A stretch of 56,946 bases of DNA. Origin: an uncultured Parabacteroides sp. GTDB taxonomy: Bacteria > Bacteroidota > Bacteroidia > Bacteroidales > Tannerellaceae. Within the stretch, counting starts at the first letter, position 1; each line of letters begins with the position of its first letter. Below the pieces are notes generated by a model, which saw only the letters and a list, made by a program, of their open reading frames with translations, was not told the origin of the DNA and made no database searches. This document shows, piece by piece, positions 43,985 through 52,458 of this stretch. The translations under genes and the position numbers were made by a program. The stretch lies in the NCBI RefSeq assembly GCF_905196875.1, contig NZ_CAJJWO010000032.1, forward strand, positions 1-56,946. The letters run 5' to 3'.

Positions 43985-46648
43985 ATGAAAAGGGTAAATT
44001 TACATGTAACCGACCAGCCATTGTCGGAAAGTAAAATGGCAACGACCGGACAGTCTACAACCAGTATGAAACGAACCACGGTCTTGAACAACCGATTCTC
44101 CCACTTAGTATTCCTCTTCGGTGTTTTATTGATTACGCTGCTGACGTCGGGGAAGGCGATGGCAGATAATTACACAATTACATTATCAGGAAATAATCTG
44201 ACAATTACTCCGGCTACGATCGCTGGAGGTATCGGAGAAAGCAGGGAACTTACTCTTACTGTAGCTAGTGGCGCTTACAAATTACCGGTTTCAATAGATG
44301 GTATTGCCATTGCTAGCGGAGAGTCACTGACACAAGATGGTGAGGAAGCTAATAGCTTTACTTACAACAATCAAACTGGTGTTATTACATTGAATAACGA
44401 GGTAAACATCACCGGTATTGTCACAATTACAGCTGAAGCTGTGGCAAAGAGTTCTAATGCGACTTTGAGTGCACTGACATATGCTAATGATAATATCAGC
44501 GGCGGTGCTCCTCAAAATGTTCCGGACTTTAGTAGTGCAGAAATCCCTGACATCACACTAGATTACAATAGTAGCTTAGAAAATTCAACAATCACTATGT
44601 CAGGAACTTGTACTGATGGAAACGCTTCTGCACCAAATGCTACGGCTACAATCAGCTCAGGTGAAGCTACAGTAACCGTAACAGTAACAGCCGAAGATGG
44701 ACAAACAACAAAAGAATACGTTGTCAACTTCAAGGTAGCCAACGACAAACTGGCTTCAATCACTGTACCCACAGTCACTTTGAGCGAAAGAGTTACTACG
44801 GCTGAGGAGGCTCTTGAAATCTTGAATGCCAGTCCTAATAATCAATTTACTTTAGTTACAGTAGGTGGTCAGAATATCACTGTTGAGGGTACATGGAGTT
44901 ACGAGGGATCGTTTGATAACAAGGGCGGAGCCAATAACGACTTTACCTGGACTATCGACAGGATTAAACTGGCTGAAAAGAAATTAGATGAAAATAACGT
45001 TGATCTGTCAGCGAAAGCAACTATCACCAATGTAGTTGCCAGTACCGATGCCATATTAAAAACATTGACTTATACAGTAAATGAAGAAGGATCTGTAACT
45101 GTTACTGGCTTTGATGCAGGAGATGCAGAAACTCATAAAAACTATATCGTTGAACTTCCTTCCTCTACTCCAAAAGGTGCAATTATCACTGTTGTAGCAG
45201 AAACAAACGATGAAATGGCGGAAATTGAAAAGAAGGAATTAACGGCAACTTTAGATACGAAAGGCGAAGCAACCATCACTTTCACAATTACACCGGAAAG
45301 CGGCGATGCTGCCAAACGTACCATAACTATTGATTTTAGACGTTCTACCAGTCATATTATTACCTTATCTTCTTTAAAATATAAAATAGGAGATGGTGAA
45401 GAAAAGACTGTGGATGGCTTTAAGCCGGAAGATGACAAAGGAATCGGATATAATGTAACATTACCTTTTGGAACCCCTGCAAATGCTGTTATCACTATTA
45501 TTGCTATTCCGACGGATGAGAATGAAACGATTACGCCGGATAACAGAACTATTACTCTTTCCGATGGATACGGCAGGATGACTCTCCATGTAAATGCAGA
45601 AGATGGGATCTCAGGTCAAAATATAACTATTGTCTTTACTACTGGTAAAGAAAAGATCACCTCCATTACTGTACCTACAACACCGGTACTGGAAGCCGAG
45701 AAAACTGAAGAAGAAGTAAAGGCGATCGTAGATGCGATTGATAAAGTAGCAGTCACTTCCGAAGGCGGCACACTAACCGAACTTCCGATTACGTGGGCGT
45801 TGGATGATGAATTCGATGCAACACCTGGTAAGAAAAACTCCTATACCTGGACAATCACAGCTGGTAGTTATGACGCTTACGAGATAGATGGTCAGACCAC
45901 AGAAGGAAAAGAAGTGACACTGACTGTCGCTGCAGAATCGACAAGCGGAAACGTAACCTACCAATGGCAGGAATATTCCGGCAGCTGGGAAAATGTAAGC
46001 AGTAAAGAAGCTAGTCTGACAATCACTAAAGTAGGAGACGGCACAACGAAATACCGTTGCGAAGTGAAGAGCACAAACAAGGATAATGGAGCAAAGACTA
46101 CCACCCTTTACACCCCGGCAGCATCCGTTACTTTCCGAACAGCCAGTACTGGTGGCGACGATACGCCAAGCATTCCGTCTACAAAAACTTACACCGTTAA
46201 GTTGGCAAAAGTAACCGGCGCCACTTTCAGCAAAGGTGAATCGACAACGGTAGACGAAGGCAGCAGCTTCTCATTCTCTATCACATTGGATAAAGACTAT
46301 GACCAGTCGAAACCGATCGTAACAGTCGACGGTAAAGCCATCGAAGCCAACGCCGACGGTAGCTACACGATCAAGAACATCCAGGAAGATACGGAAATCA
46401 TCGTAACCGGCATCGTAAAGAATACGGCTACCGGAACAGAGGATGCCATCGTAGATGCAACCCGCGTTTGGAGCAACGGTTCCACTTTATATATTCATAC
46501 GGCAAAAGCAGCCACTGCCTATATCTTCAACGGCAACGGAGCCTTGCAACGTGAATTGTGTGTATCCGGCGACCAGAACCTGCAGTTGCATGCCGGTTTC
46601 TACATCGTACGCATCGACGATTATTCCGCTAAAGTAATCATTCGCTAA
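43985..46648 (+). CDS. Large surface protein with cadherin-like/Ig-like repeats and a DUF6383-like C-terminus
   Basis: An 887-residue secreted protein of unknown function. The hydrophobic signal core is at about 41-55 (F-L-F-G-V-L-L-I-T-L-L), ending K-A-M-A-D-N. An ATG at 44066 would give a more usual signal length than the first ATG at 43985. Three cadherin-like beta-sandwich repeats of about 100 residues follow (around 155-250, 355-455 and 455-555, each with A/S-L-x-Y and a closing T-I-x-F). Two related Ig-like modules open with S-I-T-V-P-T and contain T-W-T-I. The C-terminal 70 residues (L-Y-I-H-T-A-K-A-A-T-A-Y-I-F-N-G-N-G, ending Y-S-A-K-V-I-I-R) resemble the DUF6383 module of Parabacteroides surface-layer-like proteins. 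Expression appears to depend on a distant promoter and an attenuator-like leader. Confidence 0.78.
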   Translation: MKRVNLHVTDQPLSESKMATTGQSTTSMKRTTVLNNRFSHLVFLFGVLLITLLTSGKAMADNYTITLSGNNLTITPATIAGGIGESRELTLTVASGAYKLPVSIDGIAIASGESLTQDGEEANSFTYNNQTGVITLNNEVNITGIVTITAEAVAKSSNATLSALTYANDNISGGAPQNVPDFSSAEIPDITLDYNSSLENSTITMSGTCTDGNASAPNATATISSGEATVTVTVTAEDGQTTKEYVVNFKVANDKLASITVPTVTLSERVTTAEEALEILNASPNNQFTLVTVGGQNITVEGTWSYEGSFDNKGGANNDFTWTIDRIKLAEKKLDENNVDLSAKATITNVVASTDAILKTLTYTVNEEGSVTVTGFDAGDAETHKNYIVELPSSTPKGAIITVVAETNDEMAEIEKKELTATLDTKGEATITFTITPESGDAAKRTITIDFRRSTSHIITLSSLKYKIGDGEEKTVDGFKPEDDKGIGYNVTLPFGTPANAVITIIAIPTDENETITPDNRTITLSDGYGRMTLHVNAEDGISGQNITIVFTTGKEKITSITVPTTPVLEAEKTEEEVKAIVDAIDKVAVTSEGGTLTELPITWALDDEFDATPGKKNSYTWTITAGSYDAYEIDGQTTEGKEVTLTVAAESTSGNVTYQWQEYSGSWENVSSKEASLTITKVGDGTTKYRCEVKSTNKDNGAKTTTLYTPAASVTFRTASTGGDDTPSIPSTKTYTVKLAKVTGATFSKGESTTVDEGSSFSFSITLDKDYDQSKPIVTVDGKAIEANADGSYTIKNIQEDTEIIVTGIVKNTATGTEDAIVDATRVWSNGSTLYIHTAKAATAYIFNGNGALQRELCVSGDQNLQLHAGFYIVRIDDYSAKVIIR

Positions 46649-46688
46649 GCGGTAGTTATACCTGATCCTAAAAAGGATGTGTCAAAAT

Positions 46689-46730
46689 ACCACTCTGTCA
46701 TAGCGGACTCGATCCGCATGGCAGGGTGGT
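46689..46730. terminator. Stable long hairpin after the surface-protein gene
   Basis: ACCACTCTGTCAT-A-GCGGA (46689-46707) pairs with TCCGC-ATGGCAGGGTGGT (46713-46730): 18 bp with one bulged A, G-T wobbles and a 5-nt loop. It starts 41 nt after the stop. No T run follows, so it may act as an mRNA 3'-end stabiliser rather than a classic terminator. Confidence 0.55.
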
Positions 46731-46864
46731 TAACACTCCACTTGCCTCCGGTTTGAAACAAATATGTATATTTGCAATTGTAAATCAGTCACATATACAG
46801 CCATATTCAAAAGAGATATCGAGAACTCGCTTCACTCTTTTATAGAATGTGGAAATACCCGTTA

Positions 46865-47878
46865 TCAATTAGTGCCGGGCTTTCCTGTATTCTTGCCTTT
46901 CAACCGTTTTATATCTTCATCCAATTCTTTAATACTGTTTAAGCGTTCCAATGAGCGTTGTATCTGTTTATACTTATCGTATTCTTGTCCTGCCTTTTGA
47001 ACGGCTAGTTGATGAGAAATACAACTGGCATCCTCCAAAATACTCTTTTCATTGAGAGTCAAAACGAGCTTCAGTTTTTCTATCCAGTCCCGCATATACA
47101 TCGGCTTGTGAGCCATTGCCTGTGCTTCGGCATAAGCCAGAAACTGTTCGACAATCAGCTTCAACATATTTATCTCGTCTTCACTCAGATAGTTTTTACC
47201 AATGGAAATATCCGCTTTATGCACTTTATCAGGCTGAGAAGTATTGGTCAAGCCCATCATTGGCAAGGAGGCATTAACACGATAATAAATTAACTCTGCG
47301 GCTGTTTTTCCACTAACTGCCCATAATAGCTTATTTTGTACCTCTTTGTAGAAGGCAAGTGTTACCTCTGCGGACGGGTCATAATCGATACTTGTCGCAT
47401 AAATATCTTTGATCTGCTGATAAAAGACCCGTTCGGAAAGCCGGATCTCCCGGATACGATCCAGCAATTCCTTGAAATAATTCATGGAAGAGCCAGTCTT
47501 GAAACGTTCGTCATTTAGAGCAAAGCCCTTAATGATGTAATCGCGAAGTCGCTGGGTGGCCCAAATACGGAACTGAGTGCCTTGTTGAGACTTGACACGG
47601 TAGCCGACGGAGATAATAACATTGAGGTTATAGAAGTTGGTTGGCTTTGTAGAAAAATCGGAAATTCCGATTTTTCTCATACTATTATCTTCTAATAGTT
47701 CTCCTTCCTGATATATATTTAAAATATGCTCATTAATGGTAGAACGAGATTTCCCAAATAACGTACTCATTTGGTCTATTGTCAACCATACCGTTTCTCC
47801 TTCAAACAAAACATCCACCTTGATCGTTCCGTCCTGAGATTGATATATTAATACCTCGTTGTTTTTATTTTCCTCCAT
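46865..47878 (-). CDS. RhuM family protein
   Basis: A 337-residue cytoplasmic protein of the RhuM family, named after a gene in a Salmonella pathogenicity island, whose biochemical function is unknown. Family features are the N-terminal V-W-L-T-I-D-Q-M-S-T-L-F-G-K-S-R-S-T-I-N winged-helix-like region (about 29-50), the central Y-N-L-N-V-I-I-S-V-G-Y-R-V-K-S (about 83-97) followed by F-R-I-W-A-T, and a charged coiled coil at the C-terminus (K-Y-K-Q-I-Q-R-S-L-E-R-L). Homologues are often found near restriction or mobile regions, but here the neighbours are housekeeping genes. It has its own promoter (47918-47949) and is convergent with the surface-protein gene, 216 nt away. Confidence 0.85.
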   Translation of the reverse strand: MEENKNNEVLIYQSQDGTIKVDVLFEGETVWLTIDQMSTLFGKSRSTINEHILNIYQEGELLEDNSMRKIGISDFSTKPTNFYNLNVIISVGYRVKSQQGTQFRIWATQRLRDYIIKGFALNDERFKTGSSMNYFKELLDRIREIRLSERVFYQQIKDIYATSIDYDPSAEVTLAFYKEVQNKLLWAVSGKTAAELIYYRVNASLPMMGLTNTSQPDKVHKADISIGKNYLSEDEINMLKLIVEQFLAYAEAQAMAHKPMYMRDWIEKLKLVLTLNEKSILEDASCISHQLAVQKAGQEYDKYKQIQRSLERLNSIKELDEDIKRLKGKNTGKPGTN

Positions 47879-47917
47879 ATACCTGCAATGATTATTGAAT
47901 ATTACTGCTTGCTACGC

Positions 47918-47949
47918 CAAATATACAGATTTATTTATGTATAATGAAA
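47918..47949 (-). promoter_or_regulatory. Promoter of the RhuM family gene
   Basis: On the minus strand: TTTC (47949-47946), 20 nt, TATATTTG (47925-47918), matching TTTG/TAnnTTTG with one mismatch. Predicted start near 47911, giving a leader of about 33 nt. Confidence 0.6.
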
Positions 47950-47957
47950 GAAAAGAC

Positions 47958-48707
47958 TTACAACGTTTTCCTATTTATATCATACCCAAACAGCGCAAAA
48001 TCCCCCAAACACGGATCATCGGGAAAGACCTCTTTCAAAGCTTCGGTTATCTCGATGGCTGTTTTTAAGGTGGCATTCTTTTGAGCGGTCAATCCCAGTT
48101 CCAAGGATATCTGATGGACATGTGTATCTAAAGGGATGATCAGTTCATGGGGGCATATCGAGGTTCCCCAGATTCCGAAATCGACAATACCGTCTTTCCG
48201 GACCATCCAGCGAAGGAACATCGCCAGACGTTTGCAGGCGGATGTACCGGTCAATACCGGAATACCTTCGATACCCGAAAAGACATCCTGTATCTTCGTA
48301 ATCGGATTGGGGTTTGGACTGGCAGCCAAGGCATCTTCCAGCGATTCATGTTCTTTATAGATACTTTTCAACCGCTCGCACAATTGCCGGAGATGGGAGT
48401 AGGTGTAGAAACGGTAAAAAGTATCCCTTTTGCCCGGTTCCATCGCATTTCCCGGCAAGTATTTATAACCTTCCTCCATAATCCAGCGGTACGGACTGAC
48501 ACCCATCGCCGCATGCAGTTCGTTTGCCTTCCGCAAGATCAGTTCCCGTCGTCCGTAAGAGATCCAGGAGGTGAGAAAGGCGGAGACTTCTATGTCTTTC
48601 TTTTCGGTGTACCGGTGCGGAAACTGTACCGGATCGTCCGGAATAAAGGTATCTACGTTATATTCTTTTGCCCAATGGCGGAGCTTTTCTTTTATCTGTT
48701 CATCCAT
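47958..48707 (-). CDS. TIGR02757 (DUF2400) family protein
   Basis: A 249-residue cytoplasmic protein recognised as TIGR02757 by R-Y-T-E-K-K-D-I-E-V-S-A-F-L-T-S-W-I-S-Y-G-R-R near residues 32-54 and by P-L-D-T-H-V-H near the C-terminus. The D-I-E-V-x-A-F and L-D-T-H-V-H segments give it a helical, DNA glycosylase-like appearance, but no activity has been established to my knowledge. It is 3 nt after the AlkD-like gene on the same strand, third in a run with the dehydrogenase. A DNA-repair link through its neighbour is a weak inference. Confidence 0.85.
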   Translation of the reverse strand: MDEQIKEKLRHWAKEYNVDTFIPDDPVQFPHRYTEKKDIEVSAFLTSWISYGRRELILRKANELHAAMGVSPYRWIMEEGYKYLPGNAMEPGKRDTFYRFYTYSHLRQLCERLKSIYKEHESLEDALAASPNPNPITKIQDVFSGIEGIPVLTGTSACKRLAMFLRWMVRKDGIVDFGIWGTSICPHELIIPLDTHVHQISLELGLTAQKNATLKTAIEITEALKEVFPDDPCLGDFALFGYDINRKTL

Positions 48708-48710
48708 CTG

Positions 48711-49412
48711 TTATTTCTTCTTCAGGAAATACTGACGCTGATCCTCCGGGTAATGCTCGATGGCATAGCGGAGCGCTGTGCGGGGGAGACGGGTGGCGTA
48801 CTCTTCCAGGAAGGCGGTCAGCGTCTCCCGGTCTTTCTTTCCGACCTCACGAAGCATCCAGCCCACAGCCTTATGCATCAGGTCATGTTTATGCGACATC
48901 AGTTTTTCCGCCAATGCCAGCGTATCGGTATATTCACGGTTACGGATAAACGTCACCGTCGAAACCATTGCGATGCGTTGTTCCCACAGGCAATTGCTTT
49001 CCGCCAGTTCATACAACCGAGAACGGTCTTTATCCAGCAAATAAAGACCCACCAGATGCGGACAAGTTACATCCACCAGATCCCAGTTATTGATCCGGCG
49101 GGCATTGCCGAGATAGAAATCGTACAGTTTCTTCCGGTCGGCTTCCGAAGCCTTTTTGAATTGCTCGACAGCGATCAAAAGGGCACAAAGGCGTGCTTCG
49201 TGATATTCGCTATCCATCAGTTTCTGCAATTCCGCCAAAGGTGTTTGCTTGTTCGCCTTTGCGATGCTGCGGGTGAGGGGAACGACCAGTCCGAGGAATA
49301 CATCGCCTTCGGCATACTGTCCCGGCCCCGTTTTAAAGAAACGTTGCAGGAAAACAGCCTTCTCCGGATTCGCCATCGAGAGAAGTTCGCTCAATATAAA
49401 CTCCGCCGTCAT
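48711..49412 (-). CDS. DNA alkylation repair protein (AlkD-like HEAT repeats)
   Basis: A 233-residue all-helical protein of the AlkC/AlkD family, DNA glycosylases that excise cationic alkylated bases without base flipping. Family features are M-A-N-P-E-K-A-V-F-L-Q-R-F-F-K-T-G-P-G-Q-style opening residues, the central N-W-D-L-V-D-V (about 128-134), and W-M-L-R-E-V-G-K-K-D near the end. The Trp-Asp pair in N-N-W-D-L-V-D corresponds to the active-site region of AlkD. The start codon overlaps the stop of the dehydrogenase gene by 3-4 nt, so translation is probably coupled. Confidence 0.9.
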   Translation of the reverse strand: MTAEFILSELLSMANPEKAVFLQRFFKTGPGQYAEGDVFLGLVVPLTRSIAKANKQTPLAELQKLMDSEYHEARLCALLIAVEQFKKASEADRKKLYDFYLGNARRINNWDLVDVTCPHLVGLYLLDKDRSRLYELAESNCLWEQRIAMVSTVTFIRNREYTDTLALAEKLMSHKHDLMHKAVGWMLREVGKKDRETLTAFLEEYATRLPRTALRYAIEHYPEDQRQYFLKKK

Positions 49413-50368
49413 GGGCGCATGACACGTGACACAGGACGGTCGCCTTCCAGGAATCCGATGACGTTATTACAAACCGTACGAGCCATCACAATACGCACAT
49501 CCATCGTCTGGGTACCGATATGGGGAGTTAATACGACGTTATCCATTTCCAGCAACTCAGGCAGAGGATAATCGCCGAACTCAAATACATCGAGACCGGC
49601 ACCGTGAATCGTCCCGTCCTGCAAAGCTTTTACCAGCGCATGTTCATCTACCAGCGGACCACGGGCAGTGTTGATCAGGATAGCCGATGGTTTCATCTGT
49701 TTCAACTCTTCTTCACCGATGATATGATAGGTGTCAGGGGTATAAGGAGCATTCAGGGAAACGAAGTCGGACTTTGCCAACAGCTCTTCCATAGAAGCAT
49801 ACGTTACGTTCAATTTCGTTTCTTCATCCACATATAATTGGCGGCGGTTATGATAGATCACTTCCATGCCGCAGGCATTTGCACGTTTGGCCAATGCTTT
49901 ACCGATGCGGCCCATACCGATAATACCGAGTGTCTGTCCGGTGATGTTAACGCCCAGGTTTTCCAGAACGCCGATCTTCATTTCTTTGCCGAGAGTACGC
50001 AGTTTGCGGTCGCATTCGGTGATACGGCGGGCGGTATCGATCATCAGACCCAAAGCCAGGTTGGCCGTAGGGGCGGTGACGGGGTCGGGAGTATTGGCGA
50101 CAGTGATACCTTTTTCAAGGCAGTAAGCCACATCGATGTTATTATATCCCACCGCATAGTTGGCAACCAATTTCAGGTTGGGAGCCTGATCGACAAGCTC
50201 TCTGTTTACCGGGAAGTCGAACATGGAGCATAACACATCATACTCCGGGATCATCCCCAGCACTTCTTCATACGTAAAATCTCTTCCTTCGGGAAAAGTT
50301 ACATCATATTTGCTTTCCAGCTCGGTAAACCCTTCCCGGAACATGTCGTAAGTGACTAATATCTTCAT
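49409..50368 (-). CDS. D-isomer-specific 2-hydroxyacid dehydrogenase
   Basis: A 319-residue NAD(P)-dependent cytoplasmic dehydrogenase of the glyoxylate/hydroxypyruvate reductase type. Visible features are the Rossmann loop G-I-I-G-M-G-R-I-G (about 146-154), the catalytic Arg in N-T-A-R-G-P-L-V-D-E, a conserved Glu in G-L-D-V-F-E, and His in L-T-P-H-I-G-T. I chose the ATG at 50368. A longer frame to 50404 overlaps the promoter at 50402-50432 and is ruled out if that promoter is used. The exact substrate (glyoxylate, hydroxypyruvate or D-lactate) cannot be read. First gene of a three-gene minus-strand operon. Confidence 0.88.
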   Translation of the reverse strand: MKILVTYDMFREGFTELESKYDVTFPEGRDFTYEEVLGMIPEYDVLCSMFDFPVNRELVDQAPNLKLVANYAVGYNNIDVAYCLEKGITVANTPDPVTAPTANLALGLMIDTARRITECDRKLRTLGKEMKIGVLENLGVNITGQTLGIIGMGRIGKALAKRANACGMEVIYHNRRQLYVDEETKLNVTYASMEELLAKSDFVSLNAPYTPDTYHIIGEEELKQMKPSAILINTARGPLVDEHALVKALQDGTIHGAGLDVFEFGDYPLPELLEMDNVVLTPHIGTQTMDVRIVMARTVCNNVIGFLEGDRPVSRVMRP

Positions 50369-50401
50369 ATTCTTGTGTATATTATTTTCTTTATCAGCCG
50401 T

Positions 50402-50432
50402 CAAATTTAAACAAACAGCCCTTTAATACAAA
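50402..50432 (-). promoter_or_regulatory. Promoter of the dehydrogenase-alkD-TIGR02757 operon
   Basis: On the minus strand: TTTG (50432-50429), 19 nt, TAAATTTG (50409-50402). A full consensus match. Start predicted near 50395, which fixes the dehydrogenase start at 50368. Confidence 0.75.
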
Positions 50433-50442
50433 GAAGAATTGC

Positions 50443-50450
50443 TACTTTTG
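50443..50450 (+). promoter_or_regulatory. -7 box for the spore maturation-like gene
   Basis: TACTTTTG (TAnnTTTG), 36 nt before the ATG. The nearest -33-like element (TTTA at 50422) has a short 17-nt spacer. Forms a divergent pair with the promoter at 50402-50432. Confidence 0.5.
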
Positions 50451-50485
50451 TCAAAACATTTAGTAAAATAAACGACTATTGATCT

Positions 50486-51718
50486 ATGGTTTTAAACTAT
50501 ATCTGGATTGCCTTCTTTCTTATCGCTTTCGTTGTCGCGCTGGGGAAACTGATTTTTGCCGGAGACACGGCGGTATTTACCGAAATCATCAATTCATCTT
50601 TTGCCTCTGCCAAAACAGGGTTTGAGATATCTCTCGGATTGACGGGGATCTTATCGCTCTGGCTGGGTATCATGAAGATCGGTGAAAAGGGGGGAGTGAT
50701 CCAGTCGTTTGCCCGGCTGGGGGCACCGGTTTTCAGTAAGTTGTTTCCAGGCATACCGAAAGAGCATCCGGTGACGGGCTCGATCTTCATGAACATCTCT
50801 GCAAATTTACTGGGGCTGGATAATGCGGCAACGCCAATGGGCTTGAAGGCTATGCAGCAGCTACAGGAACTGAACACCGAAAAGGACTCGGCCAGCAACC
50901 CGATGATCATGTTCCTTTGTATCAATGCGTCAGGACTAACACTGATCCCGATTACCATCATGATGTACCGGGCACAGATGGGGGCAGTCAATCCATCAGA
51001 CATTTTCCTGCCGATCATGCTGGCTACGTTTTCATCTACACTGGTAGCTATACTGGCCGTCTGCATCAAACAACGAATCAATATTCTTCAGAAGAATTTA
51101 TTACTTTTCTTCGGTGGATTGGCAGTTTTTATAGGCGGATTGGTCTGGCTGTTCAATTCGTTGGAGCAGGAACAGGTGTCGCTTTACTCGACTTTGTTTG
51201 CAAACACTTTGCTGTTTACGATCATCTGCGGTTTTATCGTTAGCGGCATCCGTAAAAAGATCAATGTATATGACACGTTCATTGAAGGGGCAAAAGAAGG
51301 ATTTAAGACAGCGATAACGATCATTCCCTATCTGGTAGCCATACTGGTCGGGATAGGGGTGTTTCGTGCTTCAGGTGCGATGGATTTTATCATCGAAGGC
51401 ATTCGGGTGGGTGTCGGTGTGCTGGGTCTCAATACTGATTTCGTAGGCGGATTACCGACCATCCTGATGAAGCCGTTAAGCGGTAGCGGGGCACGCGGGA
51501 TGATGTTGGATGCGATGAATACGTACGGTGCCGACTCGTTCGTGGGACGGCTGGCTTCGATCGTACAGGGTTCGACAGATACGACTTTTTATGTCGTGGC
51601 TCTGTATTATGGAAGTGTCGGCATACGCAATACGCGTTATACCATACAATGTTCTTTACTGGCAGACTTGATAGGGGCTATTGCAGCCATTTCGCTAACC
51701 TATCTGTTCTTCGCCTAA
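50486..51718 (+). CDS. SpmA/SpmB fusion, nucleoside recognition (Gate) domain membrane protein
   Basis: A 410-residue polytopic protein in which two halves each correspond to a spore maturation protein. The SpmA-like half (about 1-200) has L-W-L-G-I-M-K-I-G-E-K-G-G and N-L-L-G-L-D-N-A-A-T-P-M-G. The SpmB-like half (about 230-410) has E-G-A-K-E-G-F-K-T-A-I-T-I-I-P-Y-L-V and L-M-K-P-L-S-G-S-G-A-R-G. Bacteroidetes do not sporulate. These Gate-domain proteins are thought to be transporters of unknown substrate, so the name refers only to homology. Divergent from the dehydrogenase operon. A repeat array follows the gene. Confidence 0.88.
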   Translation: MVLNYIWIAFFLIAFVVALGKLIFAGDTAVFTEIINSSFASAKTGFEISLGLTGILSLWLGIMKIGEKGGVIQSFARLGAPVFSKLFPGIPKEHPVTGSIFMNISANLLGLDNAATPMGLKAMQQLQELNTEKDSASNPMIMFLCINASGLTLIPITIMMYRAQMGAVNPSDIFLPIMLATFSSTLVAILAVCIKQRINILQKNLLLFFGGLAVFIGGLVWLFNSLEQEQVSLYSTLFANTLLFTIICGFIVSGIRKKINVYDTFIEGAKEGFKTAITIIPYLVAILVGIGVFRASGAMDFIIEGIRVGVGVLGLNTDFVGGLPTILMKPLSGSGARGMMLDAMNTYGADSFVGRLASIVQGSTDTTFYVVALYYGSVGIRNTRYTIQCSLLADLIGAIAAISLTYLFFA

Positions 51719-51741
51719 CAGGATTCACCAACTATCAAAAT

Positions 51742-51807
51742 GATATTAGTATAGCGGGTAATTGGGATTAATATAACGACTAATTGTAATTAGTATTAAG
51801 ACTAATA
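51742..51807. repeat. 11/22-bp phased array upstream of ybeY (six 11-mers)
   Basis: Consecutive units are GATATTAGTAT (51742), AGCGGGTAATT (51753), GGGATTAATAT (51764), AACGACTAATT (51775), GTAATTAGTAT (51786) and TAAGACTAATA (51797). Odd units end ATTARTAT, and even units end CTAATT or similar, roughly the reverse complement. The array contains the perfect repeat ACTAATT-GT-AATTAGT (51779-51794). It ends 48 nt before the ybeY ATG. Confidence 0.8.
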
Positions 51808-51855
51808 TTTTTTAACATATCATTTAGAGTAAGAAATAAGAATAACAATAGCAAT

Positions 51856-52290
51856 ATGGCAATATCATTTTACGCAGAGGATATCGAACTCCCTGCCATT
51901 AAGAAAAGAGCAGTAGGCAACTGGATAAAGGCCGTTGCAGAAACATACGGTAAAAAGACTGGAGATATCAGCTATATCTTTTGCTCTGATGAAAAGATAC
52001 TGGAAGTAAACCGCCAGTACCTGCAACACGATTATTACACCGATATCATCACCTTCGATTACACCAGCGGCAACAAAATATCGGGAGATCTTTTCATCAG
52101 CCTGGATACGGTAAAGACGAATGCGGAAACATTCAAAACCGACTACAACGAAGAGTTACACCGTACCATCATCCACGGAATTCTCCACCTGTGCGGCATC
52201 AACGACAAAGGACCGGGAGAGAGGGAGATCATGGAAGAAAATGAGAATAAGGCTTTGGCTATTTTGCCGGAGGAATGCCGGGAGAGTTGA
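51856..52290 (+). CDS. ybeY: Endoribonuclease YbeY (rRNA maturation)
   Basis: A 144-residue single-domain metal-dependent RNase acting in 16S rRNA 3' maturation and ribosome quality control. The metal site is in H-G-I-L-H-L-C-G-I-N-D-K (about 111-122). Two histidines are as in other YbeY proteins, while the third ligand position holds Asp rather than His. The upstream F-D-Y-T-S-G-N-K-I-S-G-D-L-F-I-S segment is also typical. I recall the Asp variant as common in Bacteroidetes, so this is probably not a defect. A phased repeat array lies just upstream. Confidence 0.92.
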   Translation: MAISFYAEDIELPAIKKRAVGNWIKAVAETYGKKTGDISYIFCSDEKILEVNRQYLQHDYYTDIITFDYTSGNKISGDLFISLDTVKTNAETFKTDYNEELHRTIIHGILHLCGINDKGPGEREIMEENENKALAILPEECRES

Positions 52291-52414
52291 AGAGAAGTTT
52301 GAAATAGATTTACCTTGGGAATGAAACAAAGGATAAGCAAACTATTCTTTGTGACAGATTCTCACCCAAACCCTCCATTCACTCATTTCCCGGCCATTCG
52401 GAAGTCTTTCTTTC

Positions 52415-52422
52415 TACATTTG
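52415..52422 (+). promoter_or_regulatory. -7 box for the LytS-type kinase operon
   Basis: TACATTTG (TAnnTTTG), 37 nt before the ATG at 52459. It supports that ATG and argues against an in-frame ATG at 52315, which would start ahead of the promoter. No good -33 at proper spacing. Confidence 0.5.
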
Positions 52423-52458
52423 GTCTGTAATCTGATTTTTCATCTTAAATTTACAGTT

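Noticed and set aside
48147..49571. A 474-codon open frame on the plus strand opposite the TIGR02757, AlkD-like and dehydrogenase genes
   Set aside because: It lies wholly antisense to three well-recognised coupled genes, is Cys/His/Phe/Arg-rich in a way typical of antisense translation, and resembles no family I know.
52186..52221. Missing third histidine in YbeY as a sign of an inactive protein
   Set aside because: An Asp at that position can bind metal, and I recall it as usual in Bacteroidetes YbeY proteins.
52315..52458. Longer start for the LytS-type kinase
   Set aside because: A -7 box lies inside that stretch (52415-52422), and the ATG at 52459 starts a clean signal peptide.
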